From assembly GCA_024959975.1 (NCBI GenBank), contig JANXFM010000144.1, positions 1 to 14,288 on the forward strand: a stretch of DNA of 14,288 nt, in the 5' to 3' direction. The position numbers and the translations under genes are program-made. Below, in pieces: positions 14,246-14,288 of the stretch. The stretch comes from Flavobacteriales bacterium (lineage in GTDB: Bacteria > Bacteroidota > Bacteroidia > Flavobacteriales > UBA7430). The notes below the pieces were generated by a model that made no database searches, was not told the DNA's origin, and was given only the letters and a program-made list of their open reading frames with translations. The first letter of the stretch is position 1. Each line of letters opens with the position of its first letter.

Positions 14246-14288
14246 CCAAAAAAACATTTTTATTCTTTTTTTCATATTGCACAACAAG

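Noticed and set aside
1..14288. Defence system, mobile element, prophage, CRISPR array or toxin-antitoxin pair
   Set aside because: All large open frames are accounted for by housekeeping, envelope or protease genes, and no transposase, integrase, nuclease-helicase pair or spaced direct repeat array is seen.

Overview
The window looks like an ordinary, densely coded chromosomal segment of a low-GC member of the Bacteroidota, most likely a flavobacterium-like lineage. Four things support this. There are -7 promoter boxes of the TAnnTTTG type. Shine-Dalgarno sequences are almost absent. A secreted protease ends in a type IX secretion (T9SS) sorting domain. The envelope cluster nadK, DUF6089, uppS, bamA, ompH, ompH, murI follows a gene order familiar from that phylum. 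The species cannot be fixed from the sequence alone.

Layout: (1) 1-1149, minus strand: pdxJ (vitamin B6 synthesis) overlapping an alpha/beta hydrolase that runs off the left edge. (2) 1150-1360: divergent intergenic region with GT-rich repeats and a REP-like insert. (3) 1361-8061, plus strand: a CBS-ACT regulator, nadK, a DUF6089 outer-membrane protein, uppS, bamA and two Skp/OmpH chaperone genes, closed by a strong UUCG hairpin terminator. (4) 8108-8911: murI, starting 2 nt after that terminator. (5) 8989-11100: a secreted M43-like metalloprotease with PKD and T9SS domains. (6) 11117-11146: a perfect palindrome acting as a two-way terminator. (7) 11147-11911, minus: exodeoxyribonuclease III. 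(8) 11912-12080: divergent, repeat-bearing spacer. (9) 12081-12752, plus: a ComF-like phosphoribosyltransferase. (10) 12768-14015, minus: aspartate kinase. (11) 14069-14245, minus: tRNA-Leu(UAG) with its own promoter and terminator.

The central cluster makes biological sense. UppS makes the undecaprenyl carrier for peptidoglycan and surface glycans, MurI makes D-glutamate for peptidoglycan, the Skp-like proteins escort outer-membrane proteins, and BamA inserts them. The DUF6089 protein is itself a predicted outer-membrane barrel and a likely BamA client or partner. The CBS-ACT protein is tightly coupled to nadK and may sense adenine nucleotides for it (inference).

I found no mobile element, CRISPR array, phage gene, toxin-antitoxin pair or defence island. 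The points most worth a second look are regulatory or genomic detail: the terminator against the murI start codon, the CBS-ACT/nadK coupling, the uncharacterised DUF6089 gene inside the Bam/UppS operon, and the repeats in the two divergent spacers.
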